Assembly (NCBI RefSeq): GCF_014650995.1
Contig: NZ_BMWA01000010.1
Span: 1 to 42,144 of the forward strand
Direction of reading: 5' to 3'
From: Streptomyces viridiviolaceus
GTDB taxonomy: Bacteria > Actinomycetota > Actinomycetes > Streptomycetales > Streptomycetaceae
Length of the DNA: 42,144 bases
Every line of letters begins with the position of its first letter. Within the stretch, counting starts at the first letter, position 1. Shown in pieces: positions 31,716-40,073 of this stretch. Under the pieces are notes generated by a model. The model ran no database searches. It worked only from the letters and a program-made list of their open reading frames with translations, and was not told the origin of the DNA. Made by a program: the position numbers and the translations under genes.

Positions 31716-32957
31716 ATGAAGAACAACCTGACCCCCCTGGAGCCGAAGGCCGACAAGGCCACGGTCAGACGGCACAACCTCAGTCTGGTCCTGAGGGCCG
31801 TGCACGACGCGGGGGAGGCGACCAGGGCCGGCGTCGCCACGCACGTCGGACTGACCCGCGCGGCGGTGTCGTCCCTGGTCGAGCAGTTGCTGGAGTACGG
31901 CTACGTCACCGAAGGGGGCAAGACCAGCAGCGGTCAGGCGGGACGCCCCGGCACCGTCCTGAAGGTGTCCCGTTCCGGTCCGGCCGGCGTCGGCGTCGAG
32001 ATCAACATCGACTACGTCACCGTGTGCGTCGTCGACCTCGCCGGCACCGACCGGGTCCGGCTCGTGGAACACGTCGACAACCGAGGGGTCCAGCCCTCTC
32101 AGGTGCTGGCCCGCGCGGCCCGGCTGGCGGCCCGCGCCATCGGCTCGGCGGCCGAACAGGACCTCGCGCCCGCCGGCGTCCATGTCGCCCTGCCGGGCCT
32201 GGTGACCGGGGGCACCGTGCGCCAGGCCCCGAACCTCGGCTGGCAGCGGGTCGCGGTCGAGGGACTGTTCGCCCAGGCGCTGCTGGCCCTGCGTCCCACC
32301 CACCGGGCGCTGCCGGTCAGCTCCGACAACGAGGCCAACGCCGCCGCCCTCGCGGAGCTGTGGTTCGGCGCGGGCACCGAGGGCGTGCGCAGCTTCCTCT
32401 ACCTCACCGGCGAGATCGGCATCGGCGGCGCGCTGGTGCTGGGGGGCGAACTGCTGCGCGGAGCCCATGGCTTCGCCGGGGAGATCGGCCACATGGTGGT
32501 CGACCCCGACGGGCCGCTGTGCCGGTGCGGCGCCCGCGGCTGCCTGGAGCAGTACGCCGGCCAGGCCGCCCTGCTCGAGGCCGCGGGCATCGCCGCCGAC
32601 GCGGGCCTGCCCGGCGTCGCGGAACTCGAACGCCGGGCCCGGCGGGGCGACCCGTCCGCGCTGTCGGCGATCGAGCGGGCGGGGCGTCGGCTCGGCGTCG
32701 TGGTGTCGGGCGCGGTGAACCTCTTCGACCCCGACGCGGTGATGCTCGGCGGTGTCTACCGGGAGCTGATGGACTGGCTGGCCCCCGCCGTCGACCGTGA
32801 ACTCGCGCTCCGCGTGGTCTCGGGGCTGTGGCGCGAGGGCGGTGAACGGCTGAGGGCGTCCTCGTCCCGCGGCGACGCGGCCCGCGGCGCGGCCGGCGTG
32901 ATCGTACGCGAGGTGTTCGCGGACCCGGCGGCGTACGCCGAACGCGCCGGGAACTGA
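31716..32957 (+). CDS. ROK-family transcriptional repressor (NagC/XylR type)
   Basis: 413 residues: an N-terminal MarR-like winged helix (HNLSLVLRAVHDAGEATRAGVATHVGLTRAAVSSLVEQLLEYG) and a C-terminal ROK sugar-kinase-like domain with GFAGEIGHMVVDPDG and the zinc motif CRCGARGCLE. ROK repressors bind sugars, often xylose, glucose or N-acetylglucosamine. It stands 54 bases after the propeller enzyme on the same strand and convergent to the GH1 operon. It is placed well to control either sugar module, most likely the right-hand one, which has no LacI gene. Its targets are inference. Confidence 0.93.
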   Translation: MKNNLTPLEPKADKATVRRHNLSLVLRAVHDAGEATRAGVATHVGLTRAAVSSLVEQLLEYGYVTEGGKTSSGQAGRPGTVLKVSRSGPAGVGVEINIDYVTVCVVDLAGTDRVRLVEHVDNRGVQPSQVLARAARLAARAIGSAAEQDLAPAGVHVALPGLVTGGTVRQAPNLGWQRVAVEGLFAQALLALRPTHRALPVSSDNEANAAALAELWFGAGTEGVRSFLYLTGEIGIGGALVLGGELLRGAHGFAGEIGHMVVDPDGPLCRCGARGCLEQYAGQAALLEAAGIAADAGLPGVAELERRARRGDPSALSAIERAGRRLGVVVSGAVNLFDPDAVMLGGVYRELMDWLAPAVDRELALRVVSGLWREGGERLRASSSRGDAARGAAGVIVREVFADPAAYAERAGN

Positions 32958-32962
32958 GGAAA

Positions 32963-32987
32963 GGGCCGCCCCTCTGCCCGGCGGCCC
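32963..32987. terminator. Bidirectional hairpin between ROK repressor and GH1 genes
   Basis: Perfect 8-bp stem GGGCCGCC (32963-32970) with GGCGGCCC (32980-32987), 9-base loop, within the 39-base gap of two convergent genes. Confidence 0.65.
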
Positions 32988-32996
32988 CTCGGCAGG

Positions 32997-34376
32997 TCAC
33001 CCGCGGTGCGCGGCGATCAGCTCCCGGTACCAGTGGTAGCTGTCCTTGGGTGTGCGCTCCTGCGTGTCGTAGTCGACCCGGACGATGCCGAAGCGCTTGT
33101 CGTAGCCGAACGCCCATTCGAAGTTGTCCAGCAGGGACCACACGTAGTAGCCGCGCACGTCCACGCCCGCGTCCATCGCCGCCCTCAGTGCGGTCAGGTG
33201 CTCGCGCAGGTAGGCCACCCGGTCGGCGTCGTGCACCGTGCCGTCGGCGGCGACCGTGTCGTCCTCCGCGGAGCCGTTCTCCGTGATGTGGACCGGCGGC
33301 AGCGCGTCGCCGTACTGCTCCTTCAGCCGCACGAGGAGATCGGTGAACGTGGCCGGGGCGACCGGCCAGCCCATCGCCGTGTGCCGCACGCCGGACAGCA
33401 CCACCTCCTCGTAGCGGTTGTCGGTCGCCACGCGCCGTGCCGGGTCGCTCTCGCGGTAGGGGGCGTCGGCGACCACGATCGGCCGGTAGTAGTTGATGCC
33501 GAGGAAGTCCAGCGGCCGGGAGATCAGCTCCAGGTCGCCGTCCCGCCGGAAGTCCTCCCCGGTGATCAGCTCGCCCCAGGTCTCCTCCTCCGTGGCCGGG
33601 TAGCGGCCCGCGAGGATCGGATCGGTCCACACCAGGTTGTGCTGGGTGTCGGCGCGGACCACGGCCGCCAGGTCGGCGGGGGAGCCGGAGGCCGGGAGGT
33701 TGCGGTCGAGGTTGAGCGTGATGCCGACCTCGCGCGCCCCGGCCGCCCGCAGCGCCTCGACCGCCAGGCCGTGGCCGACCAGGAGGTGGTGGGCGGCGGC
33801 CAGCGCGCCCCGGCCCTCGCGGGCTCCGGGAGCGTGCCGGCCGACGGAGTAGCCGAGGAAGGCACTGCACCAGGGCTCGTTGAGGGTGATCCAGCGCGGC
33901 ACCCGGTCGCCGAGGTGCTCGGCGACGGCGGCCGTGTACTCGGCGAACCGCTCCGCCGTCTCCCGCACCCGCCAGCCGCCCCGGTCCTCCAGAGCCTGCG
34001 GCAGGTCCCAGTGGTAGAGCGTGGCGGCCGGTTCGATGCCCGCCGCGAGCAGTTCGTCGACGAGGCGGGAGTAGAAGTCCAGCCCCTTGGCGTTCACCGG
34101 GCCGCCGCCGTCCGGCACGATCCGCGGCCAGGCGATCGAGAAGCGGTACGAGTCCACGCCCAGGTCGCGCAGCAGCACCACGTCCTGCGGATAGCGGTGG
34201 TAGTGGTCGCAGGCCACGTCACCGGTGTCGCCGTTCGCCGTCGCACCGGGGGTGTGGCTGTAGGTGTCCCAGATCGACGGGCCGCGACCGTCCTCGTGCG
34301 CCGCGCCCTCGATCTGGTACGAGGCGGTCGCGGCACCGAAGACGAAGCCCGGCGGAAAGGAGGGGAAGTCACTCAT
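32997..34376 (-). CDS. GH1 beta-glucosidase-type glycosidase
   Basis: 459 residues, the standard GH1 length, no signal peptide. The N-terminal GH1 signature is FVFGAATASYQIEGAAHEDGRGPSIWD. The acid/base is E167 in TLNEPWCSAFLGY, the nucleophile E366 in VHITENGSAEDD. The late aglycone-site segment WSLLDNFEWAFGYDKRFGIVRVDY is complete. Such enzymes act on beta-glucosides, often also on beta-galactosides and fucosides. It is the last gene of a transporter operon opposite an alpha-xylosidase, which fits stepwise trimming of xyloglucan oligosaccharides. ATG 34376 is used; an in-frame ATG at 34391 is preceded by AGGAG without spacing, so it is less likely. Confidence 0.94.
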   Translation of the reverse strand: MSDFPSFPPGFVFGAATASYQIEGAAHEDGRGPSIWDTYSHTPGATANGDTGDVACDHYHRYPQDVVLLRDLGVDSYRFSIAWPRIVPDGGGPVNAKGLDFYSRLVDELLAAGIEPAATLYHWDLPQALEDRGGWRVRETAERFAEYTAAVAEHLGDRVPRWITLNEPWCSAFLGYSVGRHAPGAREGRGALAAAHHLLVGHGLAVEALRAAGAREVGITLNLDRNLPASGSPADLAAVVRADTQHNLVWTDPILAGRYPATEEETWGELITGEDFRRDGDLELISRPLDFLGINYYRPIVVADAPYRESDPARRVATDNRYEEVVLSGVRHTAMGWPVAPATFTDLLVRLKEQYGDALPPVHITENGSAEDDTVAADGTVHDADRVAYLREHLTALRAAMDAGVDVRGYYVWSLLDNFEWAFGYDKRFGIVRVDYDTQERTPKDSYHWYRELIAAHRG

Positions 34377-34408
34377 GCGGGGAAAGCCCATCTCCTGGTC
34401 TGGAAGGG

Positions 34409-35236
34409 TCACTTGACGGAACCGCCGGTGATGCCGGCGGCGATGTACTTCTGGGCGAGGACGAGCAGGACGGCCGCCGGGACCGCGGAGAGCACGGACG
34501 CGGCCATCACCGACCCCCAGTCGCCGACGTGCGCGCCGATGTACTGGTAGATGCCCAGCGTGATCGGCTTGACGTCGTCGGTGGTGTTCAGGGTGAGCGC
34601 GAACATGAAGTCGCTCCACGAGAACAGGAAGGCGAACAGCCCCGACGTGATCAGCGAGTTGCGGCTCATCGGCAGCACCACCCGCACGAACGTCCGTACC
34701 GGCCCGGCACCGTCCATCTGCGCGGCCTCGATCACCTCGCCCGGGATCGAGACCATGAAGGACCGCATCAGCACGATCGAGAACGGGATGCCGAGCGAGG
34801 CGTCCGCCAGCATCAGGCCGAAGTAGGAGTTCACCAGTCCCAGGTCGACGTACGAGTTGTAGAGCGCGTTGGCGATCACGATGCCCGGCACCATCTGGGT
34901 GATCAGCGTGCCGAACACGATCGTCCGCGAGCCGCGCAGCCCGAACCGCGCCAGCCCGTACGCGGCGGGAGCCGCGACGGCCAGGCAGATGACGACCGCG
35001 CCGAGCGAGACGGCCAGCGAGGTCAGCAGATGACCGCCCTGGTCGCTGATGGCCTGGGAGAACCCGGACAGGTCCAGGGTGCCCGGCACCGGGTCGACCT
35101 GCAGCAGCCCCGCCTCGGGCTGCAGCGCCGTGTTCAGCATCCAGTACAGCGGGAAGAGCATCACGCACAGGACGATCACACCGGCGACGGTGGATCCCCA
35201 GCGGCGCCGGGACGCGGTGGGCGTGTGGGTGGCCAT
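34409..35236 (-). CDS. Sugar ABC transporter permease (MalG-type), module B
   Basis: 275 residues, six helices. The EAA loop is VIEAAQMDGAGPVRTFVRVVLPM near residue 165, and a C-terminal KYIAAGITGGSVK tail is typical of MalG-type subunits (compare GILAGSVKG in the module A permease). The gap of 32 bases to the GH1 gene and of 6 bases from the upstream permease support one operon. Confidence 0.93.
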   Translation of the reverse strand: MATHTPTASRRRWGSTVAGVIVLCVMLFPLYWMLNTALQPEAGLLQVDPVPGTLDLSGFSQAISDQGGHLLTSLAVSLGAVVICLAVAAPAAYGLARFGLRGSRTIVFGTLITQMVPGIVIANALYNSYVDLGLVNSYFGLMLADASLGIPFSIVLMRSFMVSIPGEVIEAAQMDGAGPVRTFVRVVLPMSRNSLITSGLFAFLFSWSDFMFALTLNTTDDVKPITLGIYQYIGAHVGDWGSVMAASVLSAVPAAVLLVLAQKYIAAGITGGSVK

Positions 35237-35242
35237 CGTCGG

Positions 35243-36196
35243 TCACTTCCCCTCGGTGCGGTTGGCCCGCAGGTAGAACACCGCGAACACGGCGGAGATC
35301 AGGATGAGTACGTTGCCGACGACCGCGCCCGCGCCGAAGTCCAGCTGCACGAAGGAGTTCTGGTAGGTGAGCGTGCCGAGGGTCTGGGTGGAGTCGGCGG
35401 GACCGCCGTCGGTGAGGGCGAGGATCAGGTCGAGGATCTTGACCGTCGACATGAAGCCGAGGACGAGCACCACCGTGATGACCGGCTTGAGCATGGGCAG
35501 GGTGATGGAGCGGAAGGTGCGCCACGCCGAGGCCCCGTCCAGGGAGGCCGCCTCGTACAGCTCCTTCGGGATCTCCTGGAGACCGCCGTACAGGATGACC
35601 ATGTTGAACGGGATGCCGATCCAGATGTTGACCAGGACGACGGACAGCAGGGCCATGTGCGGACTGGTCAGCCATGGAGTGTGACCGCCGAGGCCCAGGG
35701 TGTCCAGGAACGAGTTGAGCACGCCCGTGTCCTGGTCGAGGATGCGCCGCCAGACGATGCCGGACACCACCATGGGCACCAGCCAGGGCAGCAGGATCAG
35801 CGACCGCAGCGCCCCGCCCAGGGGGAACCGGCGGCTGAAGAACACCGCGAGCGCCAGCCCGATGCAGAACTGGCCGAGCAGCGATCCGGCCGTGAACACG
35901 AGGGTGTGCCACAGCGCCTTGCCGAACAGGGCGTCCTGGAACACGTTCGACCAGTTGTCGGTGCCGTTGAAGGGCGCCTCACCGGTGAAGAAGGTCTTCG
36001 GCGTGTAGTGCTGGAAGCTCATCACGACGTTGCGGACGAGCGGGTAGCCGAAGAACAGCAGCATGAAGACGACCGCGGGGGCGACGAACCCCCACTGGGC
36101 GAGCCTGCGCCGGCGACGCAGCCGGGCCGGGTCCGGCGCGGTGGACGCCGGGGAGGCCGTGACGGGGGCCTGGGCGGTGACGGTGGACGTGGTCAT
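35243..36196 (-). CDS. Sugar ABC transporter permease (MalF-type), module B
   Basis: 317 residues with six helices after a basic N-terminus (RLRRRRRLAQWGFVAPAVVF). The EAA loop reads LYEAASLDGASAWRTFRSITLPM near residue 225, almost the same wording as in the module A permease. ATG 36196, 11 bases after the binding-protein stop. Confidence 0.93.
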   Translation of the reverse strand: MTTSTVTAQAPVTASPASTAPDPARLRRRRRLAQWGFVAPAVVFMLLFFGYPLVRNVVMSFQHYTPKTFFTGEAPFNGTDNWSNVFQDALFGKALWHTLVFTAGSLLGQFCIGLALAVFFSRRFPLGGALRSLILLPWLVPMVVSGIVWRRILDQDTGVLNSFLDTLGLGGHTPWLTSPHMALLSVVLVNIWIGIPFNMVILYGGLQEIPKELYEAASLDGASAWRTFRSITLPMLKPVITVVLVLGFMSTVKILDLILALTDGGPADSTQTLGTLTYQNSFVQLDFGAGAVVGNVLILISAVFAVFYLRANRTEGK

Positions 36197-36207
36197 GTGC
36201 GCGTACC

Positions 36208-37494
36208 TCAGTTCCCGCTCGTGGCCCGCTGCTGGGCGCGCTTCAGGGCGGCCTCGCTGGACTGTCCGGTCAGGGCGGACTGGAAGGCGCTCTGCAGGGC
36301 GAGCGACACGTTCGACCAGCCGGCGCCGAGCTTGGCCGTACGGGACCGGGCGGCGGCGACCTGGTCGGCGAGCGCGTCCAGCTCGGGCACCCGCTCGCGC
36401 CACACGGCGGCGGCCTCGGCGTTGGCCGGGACCATCCAGCTGTTGAGCGCGTAGGTCAGCTGCTCCTTCTCGCCGGCGAGGCAGGCGACGATCCGGCCGG
36501 CCGTCCTCTCCCGTGCCTCGTCACCGGTGCCGGGCACGGTGAGCACGGCACCGCCCAGCGGACCCACCGAGTCGTCACCCGCCTCGGGCACCGGGATCTG
36601 CGCGATGCCCCAGTGCAGCGACTTGTCCGTGTTGAGGGTCTCCACCTGCCACGGGCCGTTGATCATCATCGCCGCGTTGCCGGCCATGAACTGGTCGTTG
36701 ACGTCCGCCTGCGTCCAGTTGACCGTCGACTTCGACAGCGAGCCGTCCTTCAGCAGGCTCTTCCAGTAGTCGAGGGCCTCGGCGACCTGCGGGCTGTCCA
36801 GCTTCGTCTCGTCGCCGCCGTTGGACCACATGAACGGCGTGAACTGAAAGACGCCGTCCTCGGCGCCGCCCGCGCTGAGCGCCAGACCGTACCGCTTGCC
36901 CTGCGTCAGCTTCCGCGCGGTCTCCCGCAGCTCGGCCCAGGTGGCCGGCACCTTCAGACCGGCCTCGTCGAGGATGTCCTTGTTGTAGAAGAGCGCGAGG
37001 GTGTTCACCGACCGCGCCGCACCGTAGTACGTGCCCTTGTACGAGCCGAAGTCGACGATGCCCGGCGGGATGTCGTCGGTGCTCAGTCCGAGGCTCCTGA
37101 GGTCGACCAGGCCGCCGGCCTCGGCGAAGGTCGGCATCTCGGAGGCGTCGAACTGCACGATGTCAGGGAGGGACTTCGAGGACGCCATGCGCAGCGCCTT
37201 GGTCATCACCTGCGCGGCAGGGACGCTCTGCTGCTCGATGGTGACGCCCAGCTGCTCGCCGCAACGGGTCATCGCCTCCGCGTCCCAGCGGTGGTACGAC
37301 TCGTCGGTCGAGGAGTTCAGCACGGTGTAGACGTCGGCGTCGCGTTGCTGTCCGCAGCCGGTCAGCGCGGCCCCGGCGATCAGCGCGCAGGCGGCGGCGA
37401 CCGGCGCGACGGCTCTGCGGGAGCGTCCGCGCCCGCCGGGCCCGGTGGCCGGAGGGTGTGCTGTCAAGGCGAGCGAGGTGAAGCGCTTCGACAT
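36208..37494 (-). CDS. Sugar ABC transporter substrate-binding lipoprotein, module B
   Basis: 428 residues. Signal region with a hydrophobic core and lipobox ALTGC, then GQQRDADVYTVLNSSTDESYHRWDAEAM. Typical CUT1 binding-protein segments: SLPDIVQFDASEMPTFAEAGGLVDL, FMAGNAAMMINGPWQVETL, and LGGAVLTVPGTGDEARE. It heads the operon binding protein, permease, permease, GH1, with no ATPase. The divergent alpha-xylosidase suggests the ligand is a xylose-containing oligosaccharide such as a xyloglucan fragment; this is inference. Confidence 0.93.
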   Translation of the reverse strand: MSKRFTSLALTAHPPATGPGGRGRSRRAVAPVAAACALIAGAALTGCGQQRDADVYTVLNSSTDESYHRWDAEAMTRCGEQLGVTIEQQSVPAAQVMTKALRMASSKSLPDIVQFDASEMPTFAEAGGLVDLRSLGLSTDDIPPGIVDFGSYKGTYYGAARSVNTLALFYNKDILDEAGLKVPATWAELRETARKLTQGKRYGLALSAGGAEDGVFQFTPFMWSNGGDETKLDSPQVAEALDYWKSLLKDGSLSKSTVNWTQADVNDQFMAGNAAMMINGPWQVETLNTDKSLHWGIAQIPVPEAGDDSVGPLGGAVLTVPGTGDEARERTAGRIVACLAGEKEQLTYALNSWMVPANAEAAAVWRERVPELDALADQVAAARSRTAKLGAGWSNVSLALQSAFQSALTGQSSEAALKRAQQRATSGN

Positions 37495-37777
37495 GGGGCG
37501 GCCCTTGCTGTCGTACCGTCCGGCTTCCTCGCCGGACCGTTTTGTTTGATGTGATGACTAATACGTCAAGGACGCGCTGTCGCGCTAGAGCCAAGTGGCC
37601 TCGCTCTCTCCGCCCCGTGGCGTGAGGAGACTGTTCGTGTGGGTGATACTGCCTGTTCAGAGCCCTGAAGGTGGCATGAAGGTCTCGGAATGCGGATTTG
37701 TTTTGTGTACGATCAAAAAGCTGTGAGACGCCCTCGTGCTCCCACTCGCCAGCCTCCCGCCCCACCCAAGGAAGATC
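37495..37777. promoter_or_regulatory. Divergent control region of module B
   Basis: 283 bases between the binding-protein and alpha-xylosidase genes, with two AT-rich islands unlike the rest of the window. Island 1: TTTTGTTTGAT (37540-37550) and TGAC-N6-GTCA (37555-37568), which on the minus strand contains TTGACG as a possible -35. Island 2: TTTGTTTTGTG (37697-37707) overlapping TTTTG-N8-CAAAA (37701-37718), 60 bases before the alpha-xylosidase start. The shared TTTGTTT element could be a repressor site (ROK type?), but this is not proven. Confidence 0.45.
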
Positions 37778-40048
37778 ATGAAGTTCACCGACGGCTTCTG
37801 GCTCATCCGCGAGGGTGTGCAGCTCTCGTACGCCACCGAGGTACGCGACGTCCGCGCCCAATCGAAGCGCTTCACCGCCTATGCAGCCGTGAAGAAGGTG
37901 ACGCGGAGGGGGGACACGCTCAACGCGCCGCTGATCACGGTCGACTGCTTCTCTCCGGCCGAGGGCGTCATCGGCGTCCGGGTCACCCACCACTCCGGCA
38001 AGCGCCGGCCCGGCCCCGACTTCTCCCTCACGGGCGCGCCGGACGGCGCCGGAGCGGTGCGCCGGGACGGCACCGTCACCGAGCTGACCAGCGGCCCGCT
38101 GACCCTGCGGCTCGACCGGGCAGGACCGTGGAGCCTCACCTTCCACGACGCGGACGGGCGCGAGCTGACCCGCGCGAACGCCAAGGGCACCGCGTTCGCC
38201 ACCACCGGCGACGGAGCCCACCACATGCTGAGCCGGCTCGGACTCGGTGTCGGCGAGCAGATCTACGGCCTCGGCGAGCGCTTCACCCCGTTCGTCAAGA
38301 ACGGCCAGGTCGTCGACATCTGGCAGGCCGACGGCGGCACCAGCAGCGAACAGTCGTACAAGAACGTCCCGTTCTACCTCTCCTCACGCGGCTACGGCGT
38401 CTTCGTCAACCACCCCGGCGCCGTCTCCTTCGAGGTCGGCTCCGAGTCCGTCGGACAGGTGCAGTTCAGCGTCGAGGACCAGACGCTGGAGTACTACGTC
38501 GTCGCAGGCCCCGCCCCCAAGGACGTCCTCACCCGCTACACCGCCCTCACCGGCCGCCCCGCCCTGCCGCCCGCCTGGTCCTTCGGTCTGTGGCTCACCA
38601 CGTCCTTCACCACGTCGTACGACGAGCGGACCGTGATGTCGTTCGTCGACGGCATGGCCGAGCGCGGCATCCCGCTCTCCGTCTTCCACTTCGACTGCTT
38701 CTGGATGCGCGAGTACCAGTGGTGCGACTTCCAGTGGGACCCGGACGTCTTCCCCGACCCGGAGGGCATGCTCGCCCGGCTGAAGGCCAAGGGACTGAAG
38801 GTCAGCGCCTGGATCAACCCCTACATCGCCCAGAAGTCCCCGCTGTTCGACGAGGCCGCCGCGCTCGGTCACCTGGTGCGGCGCCCGGACGGCGACGTCT
38901 GGCAGTGGGACCTGTGGCAGGCCGGCATGGGCCTGGTCGACTTCACCAGGCCCGAGGCCCGCGACTGGTTCGCCTCGAAGCTGAAGCCGCTGCTGGACCA
39001 GGGCGTCGACTCCTTCAAGACCGACTTCGGCGAGCGCGTCCCCACCGACGTCGTCTGGCACGACGGCTCCGACCCGGAGCGCATGCACAACTACTACACG
39101 CACCTCTACAACCGGACGGTGTTCGAGCTCCTCGAGAAGGAGCGCGGCCAGGGCGAGGCGGTCCTCTTCGCCCGTTCCGCGACCGCGGGCGGCCAGCAGT
39201 ACCCGGTCCACTGGGGCGGCGACTGCTGGTCGTCCTTCGAGGCCATGGCCGAGTCGCTCAGGGGCGGCCTGTCGCTGTCCCTGAGCGGCTTCGGCTTCTG
39301 GAGCCACGACATCGGCGGCTTCGAGGGCACGCCCGACCCCGCGGTCTTCAAGCGGTGGCTGGCCTTCGGCCTGCTCTCCTCGCACAGCCGCCTGCACGGA
39401 TCCTCGTCGTACCGGGTGCCGTGGGAGTTCGGCGAGGAGGCCGTCGACGTGGCCCGGCGCTTCACCCTGCTCAAGCACCGGCTGATGCCGTACCTGTACG
39501 GCGCCGCCGTCGAGGCCCACCACACCGGCGTGCCGGTGATGCGGCCCATGGTCCTCGAATATCCGCAGGACCCGGCGTGCCGCCAACTGGACCGGCAGTA
39601 CATGCTCGGCCCCGACCTCCTGGTCGCACCCGTGTTCACCGAGGACGGCGAGGTCGAGGTCTACCTGCCCGCCGGCACCTGGACCCACCTGCTGACCGGC
39701 GAGCGGGTCACCGGCCCGGCGTGGCGCACCGAGCGGCACGGCTACGACAGCCTCCCGCTGTACGTCAGGGAGGGCGCCGTCCTGCCGCTGGCCTCCGACG
39801 ACCGGCGACCGGACGGCGACTGGCTGGACGCGCCGACCCTGCTCGTCCACCCGTCCGCCGGGCCCGGGTACGCGGCCGAGGTCACCGTGCCCGACCTGCT
39901 GGGCACGCCGGCCGCCACGTTCCGGGTCCGGCGCGACGGCGACGTCCTGCGGGTCACCGCGAGCGGCACCGGCCGGCCGTTCACCGTGCGGGTCGCGGGC
40001 GGGGCGAGCGCCGAGGGAACCGGCGAGGTGAGCGTGCCGCTCACGTGA
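37778..40048 (+). CDS. yicI: GH31 alpha-xylosidase (YicI/XylS-type)
   Basis: 756 residues, near the length of E. coli YicI. It starts MKFTDGFWLIREGVQLSYA, the YicI-type N-terminus, so ATG 37778 is chosen over 37736; AAGGAAG lies at 37768-37774. The nucleophile is D416 in FKTDFGERVPTD and the acid/base D482 in HWGGDCWSS, the same numbers as I recall for the E. coli enzyme. FWMREYQWCDFQWD and GFGFWSHDIGGFEG are also family hallmarks. It removes alpha-linked xylose from the non-reducing end of xyloglucan oligosaccharides and isoprimeverose. No signal peptide, so it works after import. It is divergent from the module B transporter-GH1 operon. Confidence 0.95.
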   Translation: MKFTDGFWLIREGVQLSYATEVRDVRAQSKRFTAYAAVKKVTRRGDTLNAPLITVDCFSPAEGVIGVRVTHHSGKRRPGPDFSLTGAPDGAGAVRRDGTVTELTSGPLTLRLDRAGPWSLTFHDADGRELTRANAKGTAFATTGDGAHHMLSRLGLGVGEQIYGLGERFTPFVKNGQVVDIWQADGGTSSEQSYKNVPFYLSSRGYGVFVNHPGAVSFEVGSESVGQVQFSVEDQTLEYYVVAGPAPKDVLTRYTALTGRPALPPAWSFGLWLTTSFTTSYDERTVMSFVDGMAERGIPLSVFHFDCFWMREYQWCDFQWDPDVFPDPEGMLARLKAKGLKVSAWINPYIAQKSPLFDEAAALGHLVRRPDGDVWQWDLWQAGMGLVDFTRPEARDWFASKLKPLLDQGVDSFKTDFGERVPTDVVWHDGSDPERMHNYYTHLYNRTVFELLEKERGQGEAVLFARSATAGGQQYPVHWGGDCWSSFEAMAESLRGGLSLSLSGFGFWSHDIGGFEGTPDPAVFKRWLAFGLLSSHSRLHGSSSYRVPWEFGEEAVDVARRFTLLKHRLMPYLYGAAVEAHHTGVPVMRPMVLEYPQDPACRQLDRQYMLGPDLLVAPVFTEDGEVEVYLPAGTWTHLLTGERVTGPAWRTERHGYDSLPLYVREGAVLPLASDDRRPDGDWLDAPTLLVHPSAGPGYAAEVTVPDLLGTPAATFRVRRDGDVLRVTASGTGRPFTVRVAGGASAEGTGEVSVPLT

Positions 40049-40073
40049 GGCGAGGCGGGCGCGGCCTCGTCCG

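Noticed and set aside
31716..32957. ROK sugar kinase as a label for this gene
   Set aside because: The extra N-terminal winged helix marks it as a ROK repressor; the true kinase of the family in the window is at 4288-5241.
34529..36454. Plus-strand open frame of 641 codons antisense to the module B transporter
   Set aside because: Q/E/H/R-rich shadow of two permeases with clear EAA loops and membrane helices on the minus strand.
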